From Flavobacteriales bacterium UBA4110 (GTDB lineage: Bacteria > Bacteroidota > Bacteroidia > Flavobacteriales > Weeksellaceae), in the NCBI GenBank assembly GCA_002383165.1, contig DFXK01000014.1, forward strand, positions 139,808 through 203,807: a DNA stretch of 64,000 nucleotides, read 5' to 3'. The notes below the pieces were generated by a model, which saw only the letters and a list, made by a program, of their open reading frames with translations, was not told where the DNA came from and did not search any database. Position numbers and translations under genes: made by a program. Shown here piece by piece: positions 8,678 through 18,025 of the stretch. The first letter of the stretch is position 1. Each line of letters begins with the position of its first letter.

Positions 8678-9756
8678 TTCCCGTAACCAAACCTTTTTTG
8701 CCACCACAGCAGGTGTACCAGCATTACCTCGATGGCATTTGGAAACGCAACTGGCTGACCAATATGGGGCCGCTGGCAAGTGATTTGGAACTGAAACTGA
8801 AAGACACGTTGAAAGTGAATCACCTGCTTTTTGTGACCAACGGAACGGTGGCACTTCAAATGGCGATTAAAGCATTAGATCTTAAAGGAGAGATCATCAC
8901 CACACCATTTTCGTTTGTGGCTACCACCAGTGCCATTGTGTGGGAACACTGCACTCCGGTTTTTGTGGATATTAATGAACATTCCTTAAACATCGATGCG
9001 GATAAAATCGAAGATGCCATTACGCCTGATACCACCGCTATCTTGGCGACTCACGTGTACGGAAATCCCTGCGATGTAGAGAAAATTGAAACTATAGCGA
9101 AAAAGCATCAGCTTAAAGTAATTTATGATGCAGCACATGCGTTTGGCGTGGAGGTGAATGGCAAATCTGTTTTTGAGTACGGAGATATTTCTACTTGCAG
9201 TCTGCATGCCACCAAGCTCTACCACTCGGTGGAAGGCGGATTGGTAGTCACCAAAGATGCGGCTTTGCTCAAGCGGTTGGCGTACATGAGAAACTTTGGT
9301 TTTGATGGTCCCGAAAGTTTTGCCGATTTGGGAATTAACGGAAAAAATTCCGAATACCACGCGGCAATGGGCTTGGCAAACTTAAAATATTTGGAAACGA
9401 TTCATAACAAAAGAAAAGAACTGACGGCAAGATATGATGAAAAACTGAAGAACCTGAAAGCACGCAGACCATTATGGCATGCCGCTTCGGAAAACAACTT
9501 CGCCTATTACCCGTTGGTGTTCGATTCGGAAGCAATTATGTTGCAGTGTGTAGAATTGTTAAAACTGAATGAAGTCTTTACCCGCAGGTATTTTTATCCT
9601 TCCTTGGCTACATCTCTCCCTTATGTGAAACCACAGGATTTGCCGGTGACTGGCGATATTGCACAAAGAGTGTTGTGTCTGCCTTTGTATTATGACCTGA
9701 CTTTGGAAGAAGTAGATTTAATTTGTCGATTGATATTAAGGGTTCAAAATAATTAA
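8674..9756 (+). CDS. DegT/DnrJ/EryC1/StrS sugar aminotransferase (VioA-like)
   Basis: A PLP-dependent transaminase for nucleotide 4-keto-6-deoxy sugars, 360 residues, full length. The PLP lysine is in CSLHATKLYH (Lys181) and the usual TNGTVALQ and DAAHAFG blocks are intact. The next gene is a NeuD/VioB-like N-acetyltransferase; this pair is known from synthesis of 4-acetamido-4,6-dideoxy sugars such as dTDP-N-acetylviosamine. The exact sugar is inference. Overlaps the flippase by 4 bases. A broken copy of a related gene lies downstream at 10421-10800. Confidence 0.9.
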   Translation: MIPVTKPFLPPQQVYQHYLDGIWKRNWLTNMGPLASDLELKLKDTLKVNHLLFVTNGTVALQMAIKALDLKGEIITTPFSFVATTSAIVWEHCTPVFVDINEHSLNIDADKIEDAITPDTTAILATHVYGNPCDVEKIETIAKKHQLKVIYDAAHAFGVEVNGKSVFEYGDISTCSLHATKLYHSVEGGLVVTKDAALLKRLAYMRNFGFDGPESFADLGINGKNSEYHAAMGLANLKYLETIHNKRKELTARYDEKLKNLKARRPLWHAASENNFAYYPLVFDSEAIMLQCVELLKLNEVFTRRYFYPSLATSLPYVKPQDLPVTGDIAQRVLCLPLYYDLTLEEVDLICRLILRVQNN

Positions 9757-9758
9757 TT

Positions 9759-10394
9759 ATGCTAATCATTGGTGCAAAAGGCTTTGCTAAGGAAGTTTTG
9801 GAAATTCTTCATCAAAACGGACAAACCGAAAAACTTTGTTTTTACGATGATGTCAATGTCGATTTGCCCGAAAAATTATTTGGGCAATTTCCTATATTAA
9901 GAACCATCGAGGAAGCTGAAACCTATTTCAGCCAAACTTCGAATCAATTCGTTTTAGGTATTGGAAATCCTTTCTTAAGAAAAAAGCTTTGCGATAAATT
10001 TGAAACCATAGGAGGCGAATTGAGCACTGTCATCAGTAAAAATGCTGAAATAGGAAATTTTGGAATACAGATCAGTTCGGGATGTAATATTCTTTCGGGA
10101 GTTAAAATTTCTAATGATGTAGCGATAGGGAAGGGTACAATGGCCTATTACAATTCCGTGATTACACACGATGTTACGATAGGAGAATTTTGTGAAATTT
10201 CACCATCGGTTAACATTTTAGGTAGAGTACATATTGATAATTATGTAAGTATCGGAGCAGGTTCTATAATTTTCCCCGATGTAAGCATTGGGGACAATGT
10301 GGTTATTGCAGCCGGAGCCGTAGTGAGAAAAAATGTGCCTGCAAATGTGATGTTAGCAGGGATTCCTGCAGTGGTAAAAAAAGAATTAATTTAA
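9759..10394 (+). CDS. NeuD/VioB-like sugar O- or N-acyltransferase
   Basis: A 211-residue acetyltransferase of the NeuD/PglD/VioB family. The N-terminal part is a nucleotide-sugar-binding domain (MLIIGAKGFAKEVLEIL), and from about residue 90 onward it is a left-handed beta helix of hexapeptide repeats (IGNFGIQISSGC, IGKGTMAYYN, IGEFCEISP, IGAGSIIFP), with the usual C-terminal AAGAVVRKNVPANVMLAGIPA. It begins 3 bases after the aminotransferase stop. The most likely reaction is acetyl-CoA-dependent acetylation of the amino sugar made by that enzyme. Which hydroxyl or amine is modified cannot be read from sequence. Confidence 0.88.
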   Translation: MLIIGAKGFAKEVLEILHQNGQTEKLCFYDDVNVDLPEKLFGQFPILRTIEEAETYFSQTSNQFVLGIGNPFLRKKLCDKFETIGGELSTVISKNAEIGNFGIQISSGCNILSGVKISNDVAIGKGTMAYYNSVITHDVTIGEFCEISPSVNILGRVHIDNYVSIGAGSIIFPDVSIGDNVVIAAGAVVRKNVPANVMLAGIPAVVKKELI

Positions 10395-10420
10395 TGAAAA
10401 CTTATTTTCCTCATCTCTAG

Positions 10421-10800
10421 ATTTGACTCATTCACAGAATTGGGAATCAATGGAAAAAAATTCAGAATTTCATGCGGCAATGGTTTAGTTAATCCAAAAT
10501 ACGTTGACCAAAATATCGCAAGACGAATACAAGCTACGAGTCTTTATGCACAACCTTGAAACATTTTAAAGCATAGACACTGAGGGAATCGAGATTCGGA
10601 TTATAAAGGTGTTATCTGCCACATATTTCACAGAATGAAACCTTACTTTCGAAAGCTAGAGCTGAACTAGAAAAGTTCGAAATCTTGGCAAGAAGAGTTT
10701 TTATACAATTTTGGAATCAGCACTACCTTATTTAGAAAAAAAATCCATAAACGGTAGATAAATCTCAAAATGTATCGTGCTTACCTTTATTCCAGATTTA
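10421..10800 (+). pseudogene. Decayed C-terminal half of a second sugar aminotransferase
   Basis: Translation in changing frames gives ELGINGK followed by HAA-M-G-type residues at about 10437-10490, then EKFEILARR-F (about 10672-10705), SALPYLEK (about 10717-10740) and a degraded SCLPLFQ block near 10772-10795. The intact enzyme at 8674-9756 has the same blocks in the same order (DLGINGK, NEVFTRRYFYPSL, SLPYVK, RVLCLPLYY). Frameshifts and stops break the frame and the PLP-binding half is missing. This is a gene relic, not a functional protein. The rest of the non-coding stretch up to 11101 holds only AT-rich sequence and a possible promoter. Confidence 0.8.
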
Positions 10801-10955
10801 ACAAACATGACGGGTACTGTGCATACATCTCCATTATAAAAAGAAATGTCTGGATTCTTTTTTACAATTTTTAAACATTCTTAGAAATATTATTGTACCA
10901 ATATTATATTTTCATTAAAACCATAAAAAATCCAAAATAGTTTTTACCTTCGCAT

Positions 10956-10991
10956 TTTGATGGACAAAACATAAACTATTATGTATTTTTG
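10956..10991 (+). promoter_or_regulatory. Possible promoter before the WbqC-GNAT-glycosyltransferase block
   Basis: TTTG at 10956-10959 and TATTTTTG at 10984-10991 match the Bacteroidota boxes, but the spacer of 24 bases is one longer than the usual range. It lies about 110 bases before the WbqC start, separated by a very AT-rich leader with long A and T runs. Confidence 0.35.
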
Positions 10992-11101
10992 GTAAGTAAT
11001 GGTGTTTGTCTTCTAAATTTTAAAAACTTTTATATAATTTTTTGAATTTTAATAAATATTTTTTAAAAAAAGTTTTTTTAAAAAAAACACAAAATAGATA
11101 A

Positions 11102-11803
11102 ATGAAAAAGATTGCGATTATGCAACCCTATTTCTTACCATATATTGGGTATTTTCAGATAGTTGCTGCAGTAGATATTTTCGTCTTTTACGATGATGTT
11201 AATTTTATTAAAGGGGGATGGATTAACCGAAATAAGATTATTATAAATGATAAACCTCACTTCATAACAGTTCCATTACAAAATGCGAGTTCTAATAAAT
11301 TAATTACGGATACTTTGGTTAAAAAGAATCAGAGGCAATTTCTGTCTTTGGAAAAAAAAATTGAACAGCGCTACAAGAAAGCACCATACTTTTCGTCTGT
11401 TTTTCCATTGATTCTGAAAGTGTTAAGAGGGGATTATAAGACCATCTCCGAACTTTCTATCTCTAGCATAAAGACTATTGCAGGTTATTTATGTATTACT
11501 ACTGAATTCGTTACTTCATCAGAAAGATTTAGTGATACTAAGGATTATTACAGAGGTGAGAGACTGTCTAAAATATGTCATCAATTATCTGCTAAAACTT
11601 ACATTAATGCAGTGGGCGGACAGCATCTTTATGATAAAAAAGAATTTGCCGAAAGAGGAATTCAGCTGCAATTTTTAAAATCAGAGATAATTAATGATAA
11701 TGATATACATAGTGGTCTTATTAATATGTCAATCCTTCATCTACTAATGTATAAATCGGTTAGCGAGGTAAAAGAGTTACTGGGTTTATATCAATTAATA
11801 TAG
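11102..11803 (+). CDS. WbqC-like family protein
   Basis: A 233-residue member of the WbqC family, found in O-antigen and capsule loci and thought to help make modified amino sugars, though no reaction is firmly assigned. The N-terminal signature MKKIAIMQPYFLPYIGYFQIVAAVDIFVFYDDV (given here only as a position, residues 1-20 and following) and the INAVGGQHLYDK block are typical. Length is normal and the frame is intact. It restarts gene order after the decayed aminotransferase and is followed 18 bases later by a GNAT gene. Confidence 0.88.
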   Translation: MKKIAIMQPYFLPYIGYFQIVAAVDIFVFYDDVNFIKGGWINRNKIIINDKPHFITVPLQNASSNKLITDTLVKKNQRQFLSLEKKIEQRYKKAPYFSSVFPLILKVLRGDYKTISELSISSIKTIAGYLCITTEFVTSSERFSDTKDYYRGERLSKICHQLSAKTYINAVGGQHLYDKKEFAERGIQLQFLKSEIINDNDIHSGLINMSILHLLMYKSVSEVKELLGLYQLI

Positions 11804-11821
11804 TAATTTTGCAATTAATAA

Positions 11822-12292
11822 GTGAAGATTGTGAGCCAAATAACAATTAATAAGTCAAGTAAAGCAGAAATCCAAAACTGGTTTCTTGAAGTAAATCAAG
11901 AATTTATCCCTCCGTTAGCAAATTTTGTTGAATTTGAAACTTATTCAGCTAAAATATTTACTAATGCAAACAGATTTGAATTGTATAATGATGATGTCCT
12001 TAGAGGTTTGTTAGCGGCTTACTTTAATCATGAAAATAAAACAGCATTTGTAACCCTTTTTGGAATTTCCAAAGACTTTAGAACATTAAGTAACATAAGA
12101 CGCTTGTTTATCTCGTTTTTAAAAGAGTTTCTTAAAGATCATCGGATGGAGTATGTTGAGTTAGAAGTTCATCATGAAAATACGTCCTTACTAAGATTTT
12201 ACAATAAACTTAAGTTTACAGTAAAGGAAAACAGAATTCAATCTGTTGTTTTTCAGGCGACGAGGCGTCAGTGTGAATATTTAGTAGGGTAA
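11822..12292 (+). CDS. GNAT family N-acetyltransferase
   Basis: A 156-residue protein resembling GNAT acetyltransferases: a central beta-strand block (GLLAAYFNHENKTAFVTLFGISKDFR) and a C-terminal motif (VELEVHHENTSLLRFYNKLKF) that matches the acetyl-CoA-fold end of the family. The start is a GTG; a second GTG lies three codons later and is equally possible. A TAnnTTTG box (TAATTTTG, 11804-11811) lies just upstream, so there may be an internal promoter. In this context the substrate is probably a sugar amine, but this is inference. Confidence 0.7.
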   Translation: MKIVSQITINKSSKAEIQNWFLEVNQEFIPPLANFVEFETYSAKIFTNANRFELYNDDVLRGLLAAYFNHENKTAFVTLFGISKDFRTLSNIRRLFISFLKEFLKDHRMEYVELEVHHENTSLLRFYNKLKFTVKENRIQSVVFQATRRQCEYLVG

Positions 12293-12320
12293 AATGTGAC
12301 ATATTTATGAGGGATTAATT

Positions 12321-13421
12321 ATGAAAAGAAAAAAAATTTATCATATCCATACCGATTTTAAATTCTTATATGACAGCCAAAGGTTTGAAGATGAGCTATT
12401 CAATAATCAGCTGATTTTTATTGGAGAAAAGAATGAGAAAAATGCTTTATATCATGATTCCGCATTGTTTTTTTCGCCGCATGATCTAAGTAAAGTTTTA
12501 GAGACTGTTAAAGATGCTAATCTCATAGTCTTTTATGCCATGTGTGATAAAAAGATTAAGCTTCTCAATCAACTTCCTTCCAGCGTAAAGACCGCATGGA
12601 GATTTTTTGGCTATGAGCTCTATGGTACACGCCACGATTTAATGTTTTCTACAAAAACTTTGGAAATTATGTATAAGAGAAAATCTTATTTTCTTGGCGT
12701 ATTTTTCTGGCTGAACTTTTATTACAAAAGCCTTAAACGATATTTTGAAAGTAAAAAAAAATTAGAGTATATAACAAAAATCGATTATATCCTTCTTTTT
12801 GCAGAAGAAGAGTATATATACTTAAAAAAGCATTGGAAAATGCCTAAGTTTGTAAGACTTAATCTTGATAATAAGTTGAGCGAAAGAGATTTTTCTAAAT
12901 CTGAAAACCGGGTAATAGTTGGCAATAGTCGCAATAGTTTTAATAATCATTTAGATATATTAGATATTATCTCAAAACATAAGTCCGAAACAAACTTTAC
13001 TTTTTTTCTGAATTATGGTAATAAAGGCAGATACTATCAAGAAGTCTTAGAGCGTATATATCATTTAAATAAGTACACTGTTTTTGACGAATTCTTGAAC
13101 AAAGAAGAATTTGAAAGAATCTATTCTACATCTTCTGCATTTGTACTGAATAGTTATCGGCAGATGGCTTTGGGGAATATTTTTGCAGCATTGAAATATG
13201 GACTCAAACTTTATATGAATGATAAAAACCCGGTAAAATTTTGGCTAACTAATAATGGAATTACCGTGAGTTCGGTTACTGAGTTAGAAAATGATATAAA
13301 AGATCAGAACTTAGCTTTAACTTTAGAAGAAAAAACACAAAATATCTATCAATTCAATAACCTGTTTTCATCATACACGAAAAAAGATTTTTGTCAAGAA
13401 ATTTCAAATCTTATATCTTGA
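12321..13421 (+). CDS. WecF-like 4-amino-4,6-dideoxysugar transferase (Glyco_transf_56)
   Basis: A 366-residue protein resembling TDP-Fuc4NAc:lipid II transferase. Family-like blocks are AWRFFGYELYG (WecF: FFWHIWGADLYE), VGNSRNSFNNHLDIL (WecF: VGNSGDRSNEHI), FFLNYG, a FDEFLNKEEFERIYS segment and LNSYRQMALGNIFAALKYGLKLYM ending in a NPVKFWLTNNGI motif. Similarity is recognised by eye, so the donor sugar is uncertain. It fits well with the VioA/VioB-like pair upstream, since both families handle 4-acetamido-4,6-dideoxyhexoses. No transmembrane segment is expected; WecF is peripheral on the inner membrane. Confidence 0.75.
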   Translation: MKRKKIYHIHTDFKFLYDSQRFEDELFNNQLIFIGEKNEKNALYHDSALFFSPHDLSKVLETVKDANLIVFYAMCDKKIKLLNQLPSSVKTAWRFFGYELYGTRHDLMFSTKTLEIMYKRKSYFLGVFFWLNFYYKSLKRYFESKKKLEYITKIDYILLFAEEEYIYLKKHWKMPKFVRLNLDNKLSERDFSKSENRVIVGNSRNSFNNHLDILDIISKHKSETNFTFFLNYGNKGRYYQEVLERIYHLNKYTVFDEFLNKEEFERIYSTSSAFVLNSYRQMALGNIFAALKYGLKLYMNDKNPVKFWLTNNGITVSSVTELENDIKDQNLALTLEEKTQNIYQFNNLFSSYTKKDFCQEISNLIS

Positions 13422-13454
13422 GAAAAATCACTTTATAGAAAAACATTCAAAATA

Positions 13455-14330
13455 ATGAGTTTAGTTAAAGTTTCAGTTATCATACCAACTTACAAGTCTT
13501 GGGATTTATTACAAAAGTGCCTTGAGGCAATTTCTGTTCAAACCTATTCCGAACCTTTTGAAGTTTTAGTTGTAAACAATGATAGCGATAATAATATCCC
13601 ACAACATTTTAATAAGTATGATAACGTAACATTTTTGCACGAGTCAAAGCCAGGTTCATATGCTGCACGTAATAAAGGGATATCAGAAGCAAAAGGTGAA
13701 ATATTAGTTTTTACTGATGCAGATTGTATTCCGCAGCCAAATTGGTTAGAAAATGGAGTGTCCTTATTAGAAAACACACCGGATGCCGGCATCATTGCAG
13801 GGAATGTACAACTTTTTTATAAAAATAATAAAAAATTGACGCCTGCTGAGATGTATGACAAGCATACAGCATTTCGCATAAAAGAATATGTTTATTTTGG
13901 AAATTGTGTCACTGCCAATTGGTTTAGTTTTAAAAAAGTTATTGTTGATTTCGGGGGGTTTGACAGCAAATTAAAATCTGGAGGAGATACCAAATTATCA
14001 CAAATGATTTCAAAGCATAAAAAATTAGTTTATGGTGAAAACGTGATTGTTTACCACCCCGCTAGAAGTACAACACAAGAAATCGTTACCAAATACAGGA
14101 GAATTATAGGTGGAAGATATATTGAAAAATTTAAAAGAAGTCAAAATTATAAATTTCTTCAAGCAGTTTTCGAAATGATTTATAAAAGGCTAAAATTTAA
14201 CCTCAATTTTTTGCTCAAAGGCAGATATGAAGTGTTTTATAAAATGTTTTTGGTGAATATAATTTTGTGTCCCTCACTTGTTGTAGAGGCATTCAGAATA
14301 ATTAGAACGGGTAAAACAGAAAGAAAATAA
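13455..14330 (+). CDS. Glycosyltransferase family 2
   Basis: A 291-residue GT2 enzyme of GT-A fold. The N-terminal nucleotide-binding strand is VSVIIPTYKSWDLLQKCLEAI, the acceptor-side DxD-like motif is FTDADCIPQPNW, and the FGGFDSKLKSGGDTKLSQ block corresponds to the catalytic-base region. The C-terminus (FKRSQNYKFLQAVFEM onward) is long and basic with a hydrophobic end, consistent with membrane association. It overlaps the next GT2 start by one base. The sugar added is unknown. Confidence 0.9.
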   Translation: MSLVKVSVIIPTYKSWDLLQKCLEAISVQTYSEPFEVLVVNNDSDNNIPQHFNKYDNVTFLHESKPGSYAARNKGISEAKGEILVFTDADCIPQPNWLENGVSLLENTPDAGIIAGNVQLFYKNNKKLTPAEMYDKHTAFRIKEYVYFGNCVTANWFSFKKVIVDFGGFDSKLKSGGDTKLSQMISKHKKLVYGENVIVYHPARSTTQEIVTKYRRIIGGRYIEKFKRSQNYKFLQAVFEMIYKRLKFNLNFLLKGRYEVFYKMFLVNIILCPSLVVEAFRIIRTGKTERK

Positions 14331-15130
14331 TGATAAGTATAGTAATTCCATCCTTCAATAGGGAACATTACATTGCTGAGACTTTGCAATCTCTAATAAA
14401 TCAGACCTATAACGATTGGGAGTGTATTATTGTGGATGACGGTAGCACAGATGAAACAGAAACGGTAATTAAAAAATATACCGCAGCAGATCCTAGGTTT
14501 CATTTTTATAAAAGACCTTCTAAAATGCTGAAAGGAGCTAATTCCTGCCGAAACTTTGGCTTCTCTAAGTCAAAGGGAGAGTTTATTAAGTTTTTAGACA
14601 GCGATGATTTACTTGCTCCTGATTGTCTGGAAAAACAAGTTGCAATATTAAAGTCTAACCAAAATATAAAAGTCTGTTTTTCTTATGGACGGTATTTCAA
14701 TGACAGCACAAAAAATTTAGAAGAATTTTGGTCTCGCAATAAAGAATATGATGATTATTTATATGGGCATATAACCAACCAAATTAGATGGCAGACCGCA
14801 GATCCTTTATGGCGAAAATCTTTTTTTTCTGAGACACCGTTCAAAGAAGGTTTAATGAATTCACAAGAATGGCTGATGCACGGGGAGGCGCTGTTAAAAC
14901 TTAAAAACGAAGAAATCTATAATCTTCAGGAAACATTCACTTTAATCAGAAGAGGAAATGAGAGGATGAGTTCTAACCAATCATCCAATTATTATAAAAA
15001 TCAAAAAAAAGCGAGGGTTTACCTATTGAGTGATTTGCTTAAAAAAAACAATTTTCATTTTCAAGCAATTAATCAATTATTAAAGCAAATTATAGTCTAT
15101 CAATATTGGGAAATACAAAAGAAAATATGA
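14330..15130 (+). CDS. Glycosyltransferase family 2
   Basis: A 266-residue GT2 enzyme. It opens with ISIVIPSFNREHYIAETLQSLINQTYNDWECIIVDDGSTDET (residues 2-43; key residues FN, DDGSTD), followed by the catalytic DxD region KFLDSDDLLAPDCLEKQ and a WLMHGEALLKL block. All GT-A landmarks are present. The stop codon of the upstream gene and its own ATG share one base, and the downstream gene overlaps it by 4 bases, so translation of the three is likely coupled. Confidence 0.9.
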   Translation: MISIVIPSFNREHYIAETLQSLINQTYNDWECIIVDDGSTDETETVIKKYTAADPRFHFYKRPSKMLKGANSCRNFGFSKSKGEFIKFLDSDDLLAPDCLEKQVAILKSNQNIKVCFSYGRYFNDSTKNLEEFWSRNKEYDDYLYGHITNQIRWQTADPLWRKSFFSETPFKEGLMNSQEWLMHGEALLKLKNEEIYNLQETFTLIRRGNERMSSNQSSNYYKNQKKARVYLLSDLLKKNNFHFQAINQLLKQIIVYQYWEIQKKI

Positions 15131-15921
15131 AGCATATCATTTTAACTAGATTTAATTTAGTTTTCGAGAATTGGAAAAACGATCGGAATAATAATCCAAT
15201 ATTATCTAAAGAATGGCTGGAGGAAAGATTTGAACTATTTAAAAATTACTGTTTTCCCTCCGTTAAAAAACAATCTAATCAGGAGTTCGTATGGGTTGTT
15301 TTTTTTGACGTTGCTACACCTCACGAATATCTAAGTGTTATTACAGAGTTGCAAGACTCTTATGATAATTTCCTACCTCTGTATATAGATGGAAACAAAA
15401 GTGTAGAATCAACTTTATTACATTATATTGAACAGAATTTTGATGGGGAGGATTTTATTTTAACAACACGAATAGATAATGATGATATATTGCATTGCGA
15501 TTTTGTGAAAACAGTTCAAGATATTGCTAGACAAAATTACATTCACAATTTAGTAATTGATGTTAGAAAAGGTTACCAAATGGTACTATGTAAATCTCAC
15601 GAAGAATATAGAGTCTGTTTGCAAAACTTTAATCCGTTTATCAGTCTATTACAAAAGAAAGAACTATACTCCTCTATCTTCGCACGTCAGCATCCCGATT
15701 GGAAAAATGAGAAAAATATTGTTGTTCACGATAGAAAACCACTTTGGATTCAAATTATACATCAAAGGAATAAAGTTAATCGCGTCAATAGACATAATCG
15801 CTTAGTTAATTTTAATGACTATTTAAGTTTTGGCTTTACGAAAAAGAAAAGAAAGAGAGGTCTACTTTATATTAACACATATAACAGCCTAATAAAAATT
15901 TATGAAAAATTTAGGAATTAA
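15127..15921 (+). CDS. Putative rhamnosyltransferase-like glycosyltransferase (PF11316 type)
   Basis: A 264-residue protein of the putative rhamnosyl transferase family. Family-like blocks are HIILTRFNLVFENW, EWLEERFELFKNYCFPSVKKQSNQEFVWVVFFD and LTTRIDNDDILH (the DxD-like metal site). The ATG at 15127 is chosen over the one at 15106: it gives a classic ATGA overlap with the previous stop and starts right at the conserved first strand. The actual donor sugar is unproven; the family name is from similarity only. Confidence 0.82.
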   Translation: MKHIILTRFNLVFENWKNDRNNNPILSKEWLEERFELFKNYCFPSVKKQSNQEFVWVVFFDVATPHEYLSVITELQDSYDNFLPLYIDGNKSVESTLLHYIEQNFDGEDFILTTRIDNDDILHCDFVKTVQDIARQNYIHNLVIDVRKGYQMVLCKSHEEYRVCLQNFNPFISLLQKKELYSSIFARQHPDWKNEKNIVVHDRKPLWIQIIHQRNKVNRVNRHNRLVNFNDYLSFGFTKKKRKRGLLYINTYNSLIKIYEKFRN

Positions 15922-15983
15922 AAAAATGTTAGTTTTTAAACCATTATAATAAAACTGCGATAATATAATTAGTTTAATCCTGC

Positions 15984-17105
15984 ATGAAAAAAACAAAAAT
16001 TCTCCATATCCAAGAAACCATCGGCTCTGGTGGAGTGGAGCGGCTTCGCCTTTCTTTAGCCAAACACTTGGATAAAAACTTTTTTGACCAGAAGTTTGTC
16101 TGCACTAGTGCAGCAGAAAAGATTCCCGATGAAATTCGGGCAGAGGGATTTGAGGTTATTCCGATCGGGGTTTTAAAATCACCTTTTCACTGGGAGCAAC
16201 ATATAAAGGTTCAGAAAATCATAGATGAGTACAAGCCGGATATCATCCACGGCGCAGTGTTCGAGGGAGTGACGATGGCAGCCATAAACGGATGGTTGAA
16301 GAAGGTACCTGTGATTATTCTTGAAGAAACTTCCGATCCTCAAAATCGTTCTTGGAAAGGTGATATCTTGATGAAATTATTTTCACGCCTTGCAAACAAA
16401 GTAATCGGCGTATCAGAAGGTGTCACAGAAGAATATTTAAAAGGCAAATTAAATCTGTCATCTTCTAAAGCAATCACTATTAATAATGGTGTAGCAATAC
16501 CAAGGAGTATTTCCGAAGATGAACTGAATGTAGCAAGAATGCAATATGGTATTAGTGAAAGTGATTTCGTTATTGGTTCTATGGGACGGATGCTTCAAGA
16601 CAGCCATAAACGTTTTTCAGATCTTATCAAAAGTTTTGCTGTTTTTGCAGAAAACAAAATAAATGTAAAGCTTTTACTGGTAGGAGACGGTCCGGAACTA
16701 GAGGGATATAGGAAGCTTGTAAACAGCTTAGGTATAAAGGAGAAAGTGATTTTTGCTGGTTACCAATCTGATGTAGCCTTACACTATCAACTGATGAATG
16801 TTTTCGCTTTGGTTTCTGAAAGAGAAGCATTTGGATTGGTTCTGGCAGAAGCAATGCTTAATGGATTGCCAATTGTAGCAACAAAAGTTGGAGGGATGAA
16901 ATATATTGTCGAAGATCAAGTAACTGGATTTTTAGTTGAACCAAGAAACGTTAATTCGATTAGTGAAAAATTGGTATGGTTTTTTTCTAATTCAGAATTA
17001 GCTAGAGAAATGGGAGAAAAAGGTAAACTCAGAGCATTACAGAATTTTACAGAAGACACATATGTTAAAAAAATTGAAGAACTTTATAAAACTCAAATCG
17101 AATGA
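15984..17105 (+). CDS. Glycosyltransferase family 4
   Basis: A 373-residue GT-B fold retaining glycosyltransferase. The N-terminal domain carries IQETIGSGGVERLRLSLAKHL (the GGxE-like acceptor loop), and the C-terminal donor domain carries GSMGRMLQDSHKRFSDLI, LLVGDGPELEGY, and EREAFGLVLAEAML, the E-x7-E motif. Its end overlaps the pyruvyl transferase start by 4 bases (ATGA). GC content is higher than in the three preceding transferases, pointing to a mosaic locus. Confidence 0.92.
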   Translation: MKKTKILHIQETIGSGGVERLRLSLAKHLDKNFFDQKFVCTSAAEKIPDEIRAEGFEVIPIGVLKSPFHWEQHIKVQKIIDEYKPDIIHGAVFEGVTMAAINGWLKKVPVIILEETSDPQNRSWKGDILMKLFSRLANKVIGVSEGVTEEYLKGKLNLSSSKAITINNGVAIPRSISEDELNVARMQYGISESDFVIGSMGRMLQDSHKRFSDLIKSFAVFAENKINVKLLLVGDGPELEGYRKLVNSLGIKEKVIFAGYQSDVALHYQLMNVFALVSEREAFGLVLAEAMLNGLPIVATKVGGMKYIVEDQVTGFLVEPRNVNSISEKLVWFFSNSELAREMGEKGKLRALQNFTEDTYVKKIEELYKTQIE

Positions 17106-18025
17106 TAAGAAAAATTATCAAATACTTATGCTTTAAGTTTTCTGTTTTTCAGAATAAAAGGAACTTTCTAAGAAAGTTAAAAGTACTCAGGAATCCAATA
17201 TTTGTTGATGGTCATCCTGATAGTAAAAATTTTGGGGATGCATTAAATATTTCTATAGTTGAGTTTATGAGTGAGATGTCAGTTTTTCCATCCAAATTCA
17301 TTAATAATTCTAAATTCAAAAATGAAACCTCTTATTCTGTGATCGGAAGTATTTGTCAATGGAGTAGGAGTAATTCACAGGTTTGGGGAAGCGGTTTTAT
17401 TGATGAGAAATACTTATCTGAAAATTTTATTTATCCAAAAAAAATACATGCAGTAAGAGGACCTCTAACAAGACGAATTTATATAGAAAATGGAGTGGAT
17501 TGTCCAGAAATTTATGGTGATCCTGCTTTACTTTTGCCATTGATTTATACCCCTTCAAAAATTATAAAAAAATATAAGTTTGGTATTTTGCCTCATTATA
17601 TTGATGTTGATTCAGAATGGATCCAACAACAGAAAAAAAGAAATGATACATTATTTATTGATATTATGATATTTGATGATTACAAAAAGTTTGTTGACGA
17701 ATTAAATTCCTGTGAAGTAATAGTTACATCATCATTACATGGATTAATTCTTTCCCATGCTTATCAAATACCTGTAAAAAGAGTCAAATTTTCAGATAAT
17801 TTGACTGGGGGAGATTTTAAGTTTAATGATTATTTGCTATCTGTTGGAAAAGAGATGGAATCTCCCATTCATATTGCAGATGCATTTTTAGAAATAGAAT
17901 CCTTAGAATTCGACAATAAACCAATTAATTTTGATGCAAAACCCCTAATCTTAAATTGTCCTTTTCTTAATTCAACAAAAAAAGAAGAGTTGCTGCAAAA
18001 AAGTATTTATTATGAAAATACTTAG
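17102..18025 (+). CDS. Polysaccharide pyruvyl transferase
   Basis: A 307-residue enzyme of the polysaccharide pyruvyl transferase family, which adds a pyruvate ketal from phosphoenolpyruvate to a sugar of the repeat unit and gives the polymer negative charge. Visible motifs are DSKNFGDALN near residue 40, HAVRGPLTRRIY, IYGDPALLLPLIY and TSSLHGLILSHAYQIPVKRVKF near the C-terminal third. All are typical of the family. It overlaps both neighbours (4 bases upstream, 14 downstream), so it is a tightly coupled part of the operon. Confidence 0.9.
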   Translation: MIRKIIKYLCFKFSVFQNKRNFLRKLKVLRNPIFVDGHPDSKNFGDALNISIVEFMSEMSVFPSKFINNSKFKNETSYSVIGSICQWSRSNSQVWGSGFIDEKYLSENFIYPKKIHAVRGPLTRRIYIENGVDCPEIYGDPALLLPLIYTPSKIIKKYKFGILPHYIDVDSEWIQQQKKRNDTLFIDIMIFDDYKKFVDELNSCEVIVTSSLHGLILSHAYQIPVKRVKFSDNLTGGDFKFNDYLLSVGKEMESPIHIADAFLEIESLEFDNKPINFDAKPLILNCPFLNSTKKEELLQKSIYYENT

